A stretch of 64,000 nt of DNA from Arabidopsis thaliana (Eukaryota > Streptophyta > Magnoliopsida > Brassicales > Brassicaceae): the NCBI RefSeq assembly GCF_000001735.4, contig NC_003071.7, positions 7,495,151-7,559,150 of the forward strand, written 5' to 3'. Shown piece after piece: positions 27,735 through 38,386 of this stretch (its first letter is position 1; every line of letters begins with the position of its first letter). The position numbers were made by a program, and so were the translations under genes. The notes below the pieces were generated by a model. It saw only the letters and a list, made by a program, of their open reading frames with translations, had not been told where the DNA came from and did not search any database.

Positions 27735-29552
27735 GGCTTGAGCTTAAACTTGGAACGAGAGAGACGAAGATGAAGAAGGAAGAGAGAGTTGCGGTTGCTT
27801 TAGGGAGAAAAAGTGAGAAAGGTGAAAGAGAGAGAGAGAGAGAGATTGTGAACAAAGCTTTGACACAAGACTGGTTTTATTCCCGTGTATGTTGTGGACC
27901 TCATTCACATTTATTCCTTACCAATAATTACATGCCAGTTCATTTCTATGATTTTGCCGCAAAGTTGGTAATTTGGTTGTCAATTATATTAGTAGTCAAT
28001 AATCCAAACTTAAAATTTAAACTGTCATACACTGATCATACTAATACAAACTACTATACTAGAAATTCAAATTATCTTTTTTTCTTTTTTTCTTTTTCTG
28101 GTTACATCCTAAAACAAACCTACATTACTAACATTTACTGATGTACATATATGAAAGACATAAATATATAAATGTGAAAAACCAATAAGTGTTGTAAATG
28201 TGGAATATGATGAGCTAGCTAGAAAGTCTCAATCATGTAATCAAATTGAAGTATTGAATCCAAACTCAGGTTGTTTGAAACAATCAATCATACAATGCCC
28301 CAATATGGTTGATTGGAGCATGACAAAGGAACCATGTGCTTCCACTTATTTAAATTTACGTTGTATTTATCTTTTTTCGGAATATTATTTAAATTTACGC
28401 AAATTTGTTTTGAATTAAAGACCTATTATCTAATATGGTATTAGAATCTTATTCACACGTTTTCAACTCGATCCACTGATGATTAGTCCAACCTATATTT
28501 GATTCTTCGATCCATGTCCAAAAATATCGAGATCAATAGCTAAAAAAAGTCATCATCTGGAAATGGTGTCAAAGCTTATAGCTAAACTAGATGTAAGTTG
28601 GAATCGATACTCTTATACTCTTCACATCACATGCATTGAGTTCTGATGTATATATAGAATGGGACTTTTGAATAGTCCGGTGAAAGAGACCGGATTCATG
28701 ATTATCATTTTGTTATTTTGTGAATTTCAATCCACTCACGATAAACAAACACGATTTACCAGCATCAGTGAAATGTCAAGAAAAAAAAAATAACAGCTCA
28801 TGTAGCAATGCTATTTCAAATTTTAATAGAAGGGCAGTCGTAGCTTAATCGATTGAATCATAACGTAAAATTTTGAGAGTAGAACAAACGAAGGAACAAT
28901 AACCTATATATATAGGTAATAGGCTGCAAATGAGTTTGACCGAGACGGGAACGGAGGAGACAAAGTGAAAGATCTCTTCCTTCTTCTTTTAAAAAGATAA
29001 GGGATAAAAGCTCATAATTAATTATTGTTTGAGGTTCGAGAATTTTTTTTTAGAGAGCATATGAACGTAAAGTTTATGATAGATGATATTATCTGGTCAT
29101 AGATGAAAGAATTAAGTTTGATATCATATTCAAATATTTGTTTTAATAGTTATAGGTAGGATGGTATTATGTTTGAACTAATTTTTCATTGAAAATATAT
29201 GAACAAAATTAAACAAGGACAACTAGTGGTTCCATTTACGAATAGTACAAACAAACAAAATCCTATCAAGTCTTATGGGCTCTACGATTTCTCTACCGAA
29301 AACATAAATAGTTTCATAAATTTGAATTCTTTGATTACGAGGTTTGTCGTGTCACGACAAAGATTCTTCTATCGCTTAGAGAAAACATGCTATGGAAAGC
29401 AAGATAGAGATGGTCAAAGCAAGAAGGCAATCATGTAAATTCAATAATGAATCTGATTTTTTGTTGTTGAATTCCTATCTATTAATTCTTTTAAAAGGGA
29501 TGATTCAACAAAAAAGAATCAGATTTACTATCGAATTGACCTAATTAGCTTC
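27735..29552. other. Upstream region of At2g17300 and repeat block
   Basis: Contains the At2g17300 leader and promoter and the right copy of the duplicated block (28030-28650). A (GA)n run lies at 27826-27846. Short plus-strand frames here have no recognisable content. The remainder to 29552 is AT-rich with no clear ends of mobile elements. Confidence 0.4.
28030..28650. repeat. Right copy of the block repeated at 24600-25030
   Basis: See the left copy for shared motifs. This copy has about 280 extra bases between the core (ending near 28350) and the CACATCACATGCATTGAGTT segment near 28624, so one copy has gained or lost DNA there. It lies in the upstream region of At2g17300. Confidence 0.75.
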
Positions 29553-29815
29553 TAGTTTTGGTCATATCTATGTTGTTTTTCAAAGATTATGTATTGATAT
29601 GTATTCTTTATAAACGATGGAAGAACCTTTGTCATGAAGCCACAAACCTCCTTTTCAAGGAATCCGAGTTCATGGAAAGATCTATCTTCAATACAGAAAC
29701 CATAAAAACAATAAGGCTTGATAGAGAAACCAGTAAGTCATCCCTTCGGGGAATGTATAATGTCTCCCACCGTATTCACTGCTACCTAGCTCCCAACAAG
29801 TTAATAATACATACC
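29553..29815 (+). pseudogene. Truncated F-box/FBD gene copy, related to the gene at 32328
   Basis: Translated pieces such as KRWKNLCHEATNLLFKESEF match RRWRYLCRETTSLVFNESDF of the intact F-box gene 2.8 kb away. A second piece near 29755-29812 (TATAATGTCTCCCACCG) matches its TATAATGTCTCTCACTG. The 5' part with the start codon and F-box core is missing, there is a deletion between the two pieces, and the downstream exons are absent. It is a relic of a tandem F-box copy. Confidence 0.8.
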
Positions 29816-32327
29816 TCAAGGGGTGGTACGATGATGCTATAGAGGTTGATGAGTTACAGAAGTATTGATTTGGTGGAGATGAGATGATAAGTAACCGATA
29901 AACGCGGCTTAATTTATCAAAGGGAAAAACGTTTATATGGATACAAGACTCGTGAGAGAAATTTAAGGGGAAACCACACAAAAATATTGACTCAAAACAA
30001 TGCTCAAAGACTTGAATGTTGGAAGAAGACCAACTTGAACTTTTTATTGCTTAGAAATTGTGTAATGAGAACAAAGCAACGAGCTTTTATAAGCTCAAAC
30101 GAGAGGAGACCTCCAACTGTCCGAAATAGTTAACAAAGAAATAAATATGCGGAATTAATTGACATCCTTGGTAAAGAGATCTACGATCTAATTGTTGGGA
30201 ATTGAGAGTGAAGATGTGATGGTCTCAGATATAGAACAAGTGGAAAAAATCTTGGTAATATCTTTAGCTGTAATGGATTTGGTCGAGAACATGGCTAAGT
30301 TCTTTCGAATCTAAAATATAGAAAATATCTTCTTAGGAATATCTTTCTTATACACGTATATAGGCATGTCAATCAGGCTTTTCTAGTTCGGCCCAAAATT
30401 CGAAAAATCCACATAAATTTAAGCCTTATGAGATTCGACCCCTTCATGGAATGCTCTTATTTATATCACTCCATAAAGGGGTCACAATATTTTTGTATGA
30501 GGTGGATCCTAAAAGTGATGGCGTAGGCGATTGTGGGATGGTTGTACTTAAACTCGGTGGATAAAGTATACGCCACATAAGACACAGACAAAACAAGGCA
30601 GTGATATAAATCACATCACTAGCGAAACGATATTGGGCTCACAAGGCAAAAATTCTTAAAGAGAGTAAGAGACTAATATCCTCAAATGAAACCCGTGATA
30701 AGCTTTCCATCAGACCTCGAAAATGATAACTATCAAACCAACCTAAAGATGTCGCTACCTGCTAGGATGGAGTCCTCAACTAGTCGTGCAGGGTAAAAAA
30801 TCATCAAATAGATTGGATTTGACAAAACTTTAAGATGAAGAGAACTTGACAAATATGTTAGTTGGGCTTCGATAATGATCATGTCAATGGGCATCAAAGC
30901 TCTTAATGTTGGGCCGCAACCTTTTGGATAGATCTTTCATGGATGATAAGTTGGGCCAAGCGGCTGTGGTCGATATCGTGGTCCAAGCCCGATAATGGGA
31001 CCTCAAGCCGGATTAGGGTTTTTCCATTTGTGGGCCTTGTGCTCAATTTAAAATATAAAAGGTAAAAAACACATGGTTTGTCCAATCAACTTGGTGGTTT
31101 CTTCCTTCATTATGACATTTGTAAAGTTGTCAACAAAATATTACAATGCATATTTGTGGTAGTTAAGGAAACGTCCACTAAAATGTGGTAGATATTGGGA
31201 AAGCAATCTTTTTTTTTTGGTCATAAATCTTTTCAATCCACTAAAATGTGGTAGATTTAGAAAGCTATATTTTCAAAAGTAGAATAATAGATAAAAATCC
31301 CTTATTCTAAATAGATATTTCTAGGAAAAAAAGATAAATATATGTTGATTAGTATCATTTAATTAAATGTGTATTGATATATGTTTCTCCTTGTGTCAAT
31401 CTTTTTCTTTTCAAATATGTTAAATTTAAGAAATAAATTATAAACTATTAAAGTATTTTACTTTCTGCATATATTTTTCCTAAATCTTGACATATGTGAT
31501 AAATACTAAAATCACCTTTCAATTACCCAAGTAGCAAATTAATATTTTGTAGAAACTCTAAAAAATAAAAAATTAATAAGTGTAAGAAAATGATTGAATA
31601 CATTTTACCATTACTTAAAAAGTTTGTACTCTTTTGGTTTTTTATATGAAAATTAAATTTGAATTTGTTTTAGTAAAACTTGTTAAATTAAAAAAGGATC
31701 TTTTAAGAAAAATATAAGAAAAAAAGATATAAGTTACTCGCTTCAGAGTGTCTACTATTTTTTAACAAGTGTTGTTATAACACAGAAGAAATATTTTATT
31801 CACATACAATTTCAGTTAACCAAAGTTTCATCTTAAATGGATTTGATTAGATATATTAATTAGTTTTTAATTTAAATAAGAATTTTAGATAGATTTTTAC
31901 TATATAGATAACCATATTCAAGCTCAACTAATTGATAGTAGCGTATTTCAAAAGATAGTTTGGAAAAGTCCGCGTATATCACTAGTGACAAAAAATTTGA
32001 AATAGCGCGCGCATTATGTAGATTGTCATTTGATTCAGTTAAAATAGTATTTTCAATCTTTCTTTCTAAATAAAAATTAATGATAAGCATCTTTTAAACC
32101 ACAACTCTTAATCTATGATATATTTTTTCAAAACTCAAAAATAAAAGTTAATAAGAAAGGGTAAACAGATGTCAAATCGGTTTCATGAGTGAAACTAACA
32201 TAAAAGAAAAAGCTAGACTTTCAAAAGCATATAAATAGATAACTCTCTAAAGCTTTTAAGCCAGTGGTTTATTCATAAGCACCATCTTCTCTATATCTCG
32301 TGTTTTGAATATCACCACATTTTCATA
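29816..32327. other. Repeat-rich intergenic region with an LTR-like fragment
   Basis: Read on the minus strand, about 29880-30330 has the order of an LTR: a TATA-like CTTATAAAAGCTC, then AATAAAA about 60 bases on. I treat it as a possible Copia-type LTR fossil; no element body or paired LTR was recognised, and it looks broken. A 20-base direct repeat TCCACTAAAATGTGGTAGAT occurs at about 31170 and 31235. From 30500 to 31070 the composition is richer in G and C, without a usable frame. The last 100 bases are the promoter of the F-box gene. Confidence 0.35.
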
Positions 32328-33703
32328 ATGGATTCAGCAAAAAAATCAGATTTCTTTTCAAATTTACATGATTCTCTTTTAGTGTTTATAATATCAATGC
32401 TACCTTTCAAAGATTTGGTACGAACGAGTGTTCTTTCTAGACGTTGGAGGTATCTTTGTCGTGAAACGACAAGCCTCGTTTTCAATGAATCTGATTTCGT
32501 GAATTTATCTGTCTTCGATAGAGAAATGGTAGAACCTGATAGGGTTTTCTTTGTACGTGTTATGCGTGAGTGGATCTCAAGATTTACTGGTAAAATTATT
32601 GAAAATTTTGAGATTCATCTCTCCCAGCCGATGGGTTTCGCAGGAGATATAATGTCTCTCACTGAATTTGCCACCTCCCGACAAGTCAAGAACTTAGTTC
32701 TTGATTTCTCAGATCCTATCCAAAGAAACTTAAGTCAAGCCCAACAGATTATAAGAGATGGTCTACTCAGATGCAGATACCCTCAAAAGAACGAATTAGA
32801 TGTTTCTCATCTCTTTTTCAATCTTTTATATGTTAGAAATTTAACGGTCTGCTCTTTTTTCCTTCAGGTAATTGGTTTTCACTCTTTTAGCTATCTAAAA
32901 TTCATAATATCTACATTCAAATTTCACACCTTATGTCATGTAATGTAAATACCATTCATTATAAATTTTCTTTGATTTTTTAAGAGTATAATCTTTAGTA
33001 CTATTTCATTTTCTTATCGTTAAAAATTGTGTATATATGCAAACAGGTTTGTTTCAATTTGTCATTTTAACATCTTTTTTTTTATTGGATGAAGGTCCTC
33101 CAAGATTGTGACGATCCTATGGCTTTGCACGTTTCGATGAAAACTCGACATTTGGTGATGAAAACAAATATGCACGCAAATGACTTCGTGGGAATTAGCA
33201 TATTTCTCAATAGTTGTCCGGAACTGGAATCACTCACGTTTGATTTGGTTACTAGTAGTCGTTTCGTGGTAAGCTATTATTTTTTTTTTAATCTTTAACG
33301 TTGATGAAGTCAATAGACATTATTACAATATACATCTATCTAGGTTCTAGGATTCTAGGTCATGCTATTTAGTAAAACCCTTAACTTTAATTAAACTTTG
33401 CAGAGAGCTCCATCGCCTTTAGTGATAGATCCTGTAAGCCATTGGCTCACTAGCAAATCTTACGAGTGTTTGGAAAAAACGCTTAAGGTTGTGAAGATAA
33501 CAAAATTTCGTGGAAGCTCGAACGAGTTACATATGCTTCAATACTTGCTTCGTACCGGGTGTGTTATGGAACGAGTTGATCTATACGAGGCAGAGGGATT
33601 GAACCATAACCAAAAGAGGTGGGTACTAGCTGGGGTTGAGGAGGTTCAGCAGAATTTCAAGAGAGCTTCGAGGCATTTACGAATTACTCTACACAATGCT
33701 TGA
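32328..33703 (+). CDS. F-box protein with LRR/FBD C-terminus (3 exons)
   Basis: Exons 32328-32867, 33095-33268 and 33404-33703, all phase 0, give 337 residues. The F-box starts at residue 9: FFSNLHDSLLVFIISMLPFK, DLVRTSVLSRRWRYLCRE. A degenerate leucine-rich region follows (VKNLVLDF, LYVRNLTVCSFFLQ, FLNSCPELESLTFDLV). The last 90 residues form an FBD-like domain (YECLEKTLKVVKITKFRGSSNE, LHMLQYLLRTGCVMERVDLY). Such proteins are substrate receptors of SCF ubiquitin ligases; the target is unknown. It is shorter than the 400-450 residues usual in this family because the LRR part is compact, so a missing exon is possible. All splice sites are canonical and no stops interrupt it. It could be a young gene or one in early decay. 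Confidence 0.75.
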
Positions 33704-36061
33704 TTCAAGCATTTTCTAGTGAAAAAGTAATCAATGAATGATCTTTTTGAACTTTGCTTTATTTCATATGAAGGATGCGTATGTTTTATTTGGATTGGTT
33801 GTTTCAGTTGTTTAAGTCTATTATTTTCCTATTTGGCTTGGTAAGATAAACAATTGATAATTAAGAAATGAAAAGCTAGTATGGTTATGTTTGGTTTCAG
33901 TTGGGTTTGGTTTGTTTTTAAAAATTTAAATCTATGTTTGAAAATCAATATTTACAATATGATATTAATAAAAATAAATGTGATAAATTTTTAATGTCAG
34001 TTTTTTATTTTTCTAATTTGATTAAATCTATTTTTCTTAATATAATGTTTTATTTGATTCCATTTATAGGTTTGTTTGCTTATATGAATTTGAATGTGAG
34101 ATATTGTACCTAAATGAGTTTATTTACTTCCATCTATACATGTATTAGTGAATATGTCCTCACATATATGCAAGTGAGCATTTCTAGTAAACATATATAA
34201 AATAAAATTTCGAATTTAGTAATTTCACCATAGGGGATTTGCAATAGTAATCATTTTCTACTATTTTTTTGCAACAATACCCTTTCTTGTTCGTTATTTT
34301 AAAACACACATTTTTCTTAAACAAAATGACCAAATCACCTCTCATCTGATGAGAACATGTAATTAGTTATTTTCCCTTACATAATTTGTTTTCTCCACCA
34401 AAAAATGCATTTAAAAATCCTTGTAAAGTTTTTAAAATTTTATAAAGTTGTTAAAAACTCTTGTAAATCATTTTAAAACCACATAAAATCATTATAAAGT
34501 CTTTAAATACATATGCAAATACTTTAAAACTCATTTAAAAGCCTTTATAAATATTTTGAAATCCTTGTAAATCATTCTAAAACCTTTTACAATGGTTTTA
34601 AAAGTTTTACAAGAGTTTATAAAGAATTTTAAAAGAGTTTTTAAAGAATTTTAGAAGACTTTTAAAGGAATTTTAAAAGTATTTACAAAGATTTTAAAAA
34701 ACTTTGTAAATCCTTTTAAAACTCTTATAAAGTCTTTAAAAACATTAGTAAATCATTTTTGAACTCTTAAAAAAAAAACAGTAAATATTTTAAATCATTT
34801 GTAACTCTTTTTGAACGATTTTAAACTCTTGTGAACCATTACAAAAGGTTTTAAAAATATTTACAAGAGTATTTTAAGAGTTTAAACCCTTGTAAATCCT
34901 TTAAAAATCTCTTAAAAACTCTTGTATATTCTTTAAAACTCTTGTAAACCCTTTAAAATCTTTTAAAAACCCTTGTAAAAACTTTAACATTTTTTCAACC
35001 ATTTTAAAACTGTCATGAACTCTTTTAAAAACCCTTGTAAACCCTTGTAAACCATTTTAAAAACCATTTTTTCAACCATTTTAAAGCTATTAACCATTTT
35101 GACGTTAAATAGTTTTTTTATCCTATCAATCCAAATAGTTTTACTTATTGACGTTAAAAAAAAACTAAAAAACAAGTTTTACTATAAATCTTTAAACTTA
35201 TTTTACTAACACTGTAGACCTCAAAATAAATTTTCTCTTTGGATCTCCCTAAAAGATAACAGAAAAGTAACTCCCCTCAACAAAAAAGTAAAATGTATTA
35301 TTTGTTTTGTTTTTCTTTAACATCAAAAAGTAAAACTATTTAATATCAAAAAAAAAATTAATGTCAAAAAGTAAAATTATATATTTTTTTAACGTCAAAG
35401 TAAAAATAATTTGACACATGGGACACATAAATATTATTTAACCTCAAAAAGTAAAATTATTTCGTTAAAAAATATGTTTAGTTTTTCCGTTGATGGGAGT
35501 TATGGTTCCGTTATCTTTTAGGGCGAAACAAATAAAAAAATTTAATTTGGAGGTTTAAAGTGTTAGTAAATTTTGTTTTGGAGTTTTAAAGTGTTAGTAA
35601 AATTAGTTTGAAAGTTTATAGTATTAGTGAAAATATATCAAGGTTTAAAGTGTTACCCAATACTACTTTGAAGGTTAAAAATGTGATATTCCCCAAATTT
35701 TTCCTTCTCCTACCGTTACAATTTTATTTTCAGCTTTGTTGCTTTCAAAAATAAAGTTACACACATCAGTCTAGCTTCTCATTAAAAAGTGTTGCACTTA
35801 ATTGTTCTTGATTTGTTATATAAACTTCAAAAATATTATTGGCTCAATAATTTAGAAAGAACTTTTCAATCTTTCACTTTGTTAACATGTCTAAGTCACA
35901 TGTTAATTACATATATGTCTATATTAAATGTCAGAATCTAGCTTTAATTTGCAAAGTTACTTTCCTTTGCTAACAGAGGATAAATACAGTCTCTTCTCCT
36001 ATTTTTTTTTGTTCAGAGCTATAACTCCAAAGTCCAAACTAAACTAAGAACAGAAAACCTC
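33704..36061. other. AT-rich intergenic region dominated by degenerate repeats
   Basis: Between the two F-box genes. The first 500 bases are the F-box 3' flank. From about 34233 to 35694 lies the repeat block described separately. The final 350 bases hold the SON1 promoter; no gene was seen. Confidence 0.5.
34233..35694. repeat. Degenerate tandem-repeat block with inverted arms, possible MULE/VANDAL-like element
   Basis: The left end begins GGGGATTTGCAATAGTAAT and the reverse complement of the right end begins GGGGAATATCACATTTTT. From 34400 to 35090 there are dozens of variants of CTTGTAAACCNTTTTAAAA. From 35195 to 35590 two arms of about 90 bases are inverted (ACTAACACTGTAGACCTC against ACTAACACTTTAAACCTC; CCCTAAAAGATAAC in both), around a centre with five copies of a TCAAAAAGTAAAATTAT motif. 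Ends starting GGGGA and internal repeats recall VANDAL-type Mutator elements, but I found no 9-base target duplication and no transposase. Confidence 0.5.
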
Positions 36062-37174
36062 ATGGCTCTTCCGTGGGAGTTGGAGGAAGACATACTCTCT
36101 CGTCTGCCACCTATATCTCTTGTTCGATTCAGAACCGTGTCTAAACACTGGAACTCTCTTTTCAACGACAAGACTTTCATCAACAATCACTTGTCTCGCT
36201 CCCGTCCCGAATTCATTATCTTGACCAATTCCAAGATTTATTCGGTAGACATCATCGATCACAACAACATCGATCCAACGATAAGGTTGCATGAGATACC
36301 CACCTATGATATTCATAGCCGGGGTACAGATTTGAATCGCACAATTATAAATACTTGCGATGAGTTCTTGTTTTATAACTATCGGTATTGGGACAACATG
36401 ACAGCTCTCTGGAATCCATGGTTGAGACAGGTTAGATGGATCGAGTACGCGAATCAAGAGTTCTGTGTTTTCGGCTTAGGGTACGATAATAGTAGACCCG
36501 AAAAGGTTTACAAGATCTTGGGCCATTTGTTTTGTCACGGTAAAGTCTTGAGAGATCAGAAAGTTGTGATCTACGAGTGTGCGTCTGACTCGTTGAGGTT
36601 TATTGATAGACCTGAGGATGACGACTGGCCCATAACTGAAACAGCTAAACGATCAAATGTGTCATTAAATGGAAATCTCTATTGGTTTGGTTGTAGTAAT
36701 TATGAGAATGATGAGTACTACATCCGAATCTTTGATTTCTCGACGGAGGATTTCAAACCTTTTTGTCTCCTTCCGTGTCAAATGAGCCATAGTACTGATG
36801 AACTTGTCCTCGCGGTTTATAAGGGAGATCGGTTTTCGTTGTTAAAGCAATGCAGTGTAACAAGGGAGATTGGGGTATGGGTAACGAAAGAGAGGATTAG
36901 TAATGACAATGGGAACGGTGGAGAGGGCGTGGAGTGGTTAAAGTTGATGACCTTGTCAAAACCTAACTTGCCAAAGTTATTTGGTACGGTTAGTTACTTC
37001 ATCTATGGGAAGACCTTATACATGTGTAATGGCGACGATGAAACTGCATTGGCTTGCATCTATATTGTGAGGGAAGATGTGTGCAAGAAGTTTCAAATAG
37101 GTTCTGGAAATATTAACTGTCGTCACTGTGTTTATACACCCAATTTGCTCTCGCTTCCTTTATTTATAGGTTAG
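36062..37174 (+). CDS. SON1: F-box protein SON1 (suppressor of nim1-1)
   Basis: Intronless frame of 370 residues. The F-box is at the very start (LPWELEEDILSRLPPISLVR, FRTVSKHWNSLFNDKTFINN). The rest has F-box-associated domain type 1 features: ALWNPWLRQVRWIEY, FGLGYDNSRPEKVYKILGH, VIYECASDSLRFI, VSLNGNLYWFGCSN and IRIFDFSTEDFKPFCLLP. It acts as substrate receptor of an SCF ubiquitin ligase. Length, position and sequence match SON1 (At2g17310), reported as a negative regulator of a defence response that is independent of salicylic acid and NIM1. The long antisense frame over the first third is a shadow. A copy of the last 40 codons lies at 38130-38267. Confidence 0.93.
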   Translation: MALPWELEEDILSRLPPISLVRFRTVSKHWNSLFNDKTFINNHLSRSRPEFIILTNSKIYSVDIIDHNNIDPTIRLHEIPTYDIHSRGTDLNRTIINTCDEFLFYNYRYWDNMTALWNPWLRQVRWIEYANQEFCVFGLGYDNSRPEKVYKILGHLFCHGKVLRDQKVVIYECASDSLRFIDRPEDDDWPITETAKRSNVSLNGNLYWFGCSNYENDEYYIRIFDFSTEDFKPFCLLPCQMSHSTDELVLAVYKGDRFSLLKQCSVTREIGVWVTKERISNDNGNGGEGVEWLKLMTLSKPNLPKLFGTVSYFIYGKTLYMCNGDDETALACIYIVREDVCKKFQIGSGNINCRHCVYTPNLLSLPLFIG

Positions 37175-37419
37175 ATTTCGGTCCCTCTGATGTTACTCTC
37201 TTTTCGTCTCCTTAAGCATTTTCTTCTTCATTTACTCGCCTATGGACTATAATGTAATATCGAGGTTCAAGTGAACCATTTGATTAATGTACTTAGTCTG
37301 TTTTTCTATAAATGTTTTAAGCTTTAGCTATTTGGTATTTGCCTATTTCCAATCTTTAAAACAGTTATGAAGAAAAGCCTAAGTACGGTAAGGAAATGGT
37401 TATGAAATTTTAAGCTCGA

Positions 37420-37490
37420 ACCGCATAACACAAAACTAGTATAGTTTATGAAGGTGACATTGGCAAAAAATATCCTATGAACCAAAGGGT
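37420..37490. repeat. Fragment of DUF89 intron 2
   Basis: AGTTTATGAAGGTGACATT here matches 40105-40123 inside intron 2 of the DUF89 gene, and CACAAAACT just before it also matches. The corresponding intron of the second DUF89 gene (48270-48290) carries the same motif with changes. No exon sequence lies next to it. Confidence 0.7.
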
Positions 37491-37819
37491 CTAAAAAAAA
37501 CTAACCCTTTGGAAATTTAGCAACTTTAAAATTACCTACTTGGCTAATTTACCCTAGATTTTATTTGCATTACGTTTTCCAAATAAGATATATAATATCA
37601 TTGAAGTATCAAACATGTGAGACAGAGGTTCTAGTAGCCTCCCATAGCCTGAGAATACGCGAAAGTAGAGTTTCCCTTCCAAATACACCTTAACAGACAG
37701 AGATGTGCTGTCGCCACGATGAAGAATACAACACCCTTTAGTGTGTTTCTTAATGAGGTTTTACGGTGGCCAATCTTGTCTTGCTTCTCTATGGAAAAAG
37801 ATTATGAACCTAGTATTGG

Positions 37820-37893
37820 CCAATGCAATGCATGGGGTGAATAGCACCTACTTTTTCCAATGCAATGCAAGGGGTGGATAGCACCTAGTTTTT
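37820..37893. repeat. Imperfect tandem duplication, two units of 37 bases
   Basis: Units 37820-37856 and 37857-37893 differ at three positions. Core shared sequence is CCAATGCAATGCA and ATAGCACCTA. Confidence 0.9.
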
Positions 37894-38129
37894 CTTGTTC
37901 TTAAAATTGTGACGGTCCATGATATTAATTAAAGTTTATCTCTATCACCACCGACCAGAAAAAGTTGTAGCGGACGTTTTGTAGTTTCTCTTTCTTTTGG
38001 AACACGTAACACATCAAAGGCTCAAAACTACCTTTTTCTTTTTAATAGAATCAAGAAATCCCCTAAAGAAGTAACCCTAGTTACCGGAAGAACTTGTGCG
38101 TTTACGTAGCAATGAGAAGAGCCACCGGA

Positions 38130-38267
38130 AAAATTGGATTGGCTTGCATTTATATTGTGAGTGGAGATCTGTGCAAGAAGATTCAAATAGGTTCTGGAAT
38201 TTTTAAGTGTTGTCATTGTGTTTATACTCCTAATTTGATCCCGCTTCCTTTATTTAGAGGTTAGATT
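38130..38267 (+). pseudogene. Duplicated C-terminal end of SON1
   Basis: Matches 37050-37173 at about 85-90 percent by eye: TTGGCTTGCATYTATATTGT, TTTCAAATAGGTTCTGGAA-like ATTCAAATAGGTTCTGGAA, and CGCTTCCTTTATTTA then the TAG stop. Only the last 40 codons and the stop are present, with no F-box or start. It lies 120 bases from the 3' end of the left DUF89 gene, on the opposite strand. Confidence 0.88.
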
Positions 38268-38386
38268 GTTGAGTGAATTGCAAGTCTTTTTTGTTTTTCC
38301 TTGGTTTTGTTAGGAATCTAGGTTGATTTCGTTTGATAAAATGATATATCGAATGGATGATTCAGTACAATATCATTGAAATGTAA

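Larger units (their letters stand above)
37175..38386. other. SON1 to DUF89 spacer made of shuffled fragments
   Basis: Holds a piece of DUF89 intron (37420-37490), a 9-base perfect hairpin CCAAAGGGT/ACCCTTTGG (about 37483-37513), a 37-base imperfect tandem duplication (37820-37893) and the copied tail of SON1 (38130-38267). A short segment near 37965-38025 (ACGTAACACATCAAA) also resembles 26930-26985. Confidence 0.6.

Noticed and set aside
24901-28350. Conserved short peptide MVDWNMTGKPCAPTY / MVDWSMTKEPCASTY in both copies of the duplicated block
   Set aside because: Four of the five codon differences change the residue and the frames end differently, so there is no sign of selection on a peptide.
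28830-29040. tRNA gene (GTCGTAGCTTAATCGATTG with GGTTCGAGA further on)
   Set aside because: The A-like and B-like parts are about 180 bases apart and no cloverleaf can be drawn.
29199-29438. 79-residue plus-strand frame as a gene
   Set aside because: No family resemblance, no clear promoter, and the amino-acid make-up is that of random AT-rich DNA.
34400-35090. CRISPR-like array or telomeric repeat
   Set aside because: Units vary in length and sequence without constant repeats and spacers, and CTTGTAAACC differs from the plant telomere repeat CCCTAAA.
36044-36457. 137-residue antisense frame over SON1
   Set aside because: Shadow of the SON1 coding frame, with no independent features.
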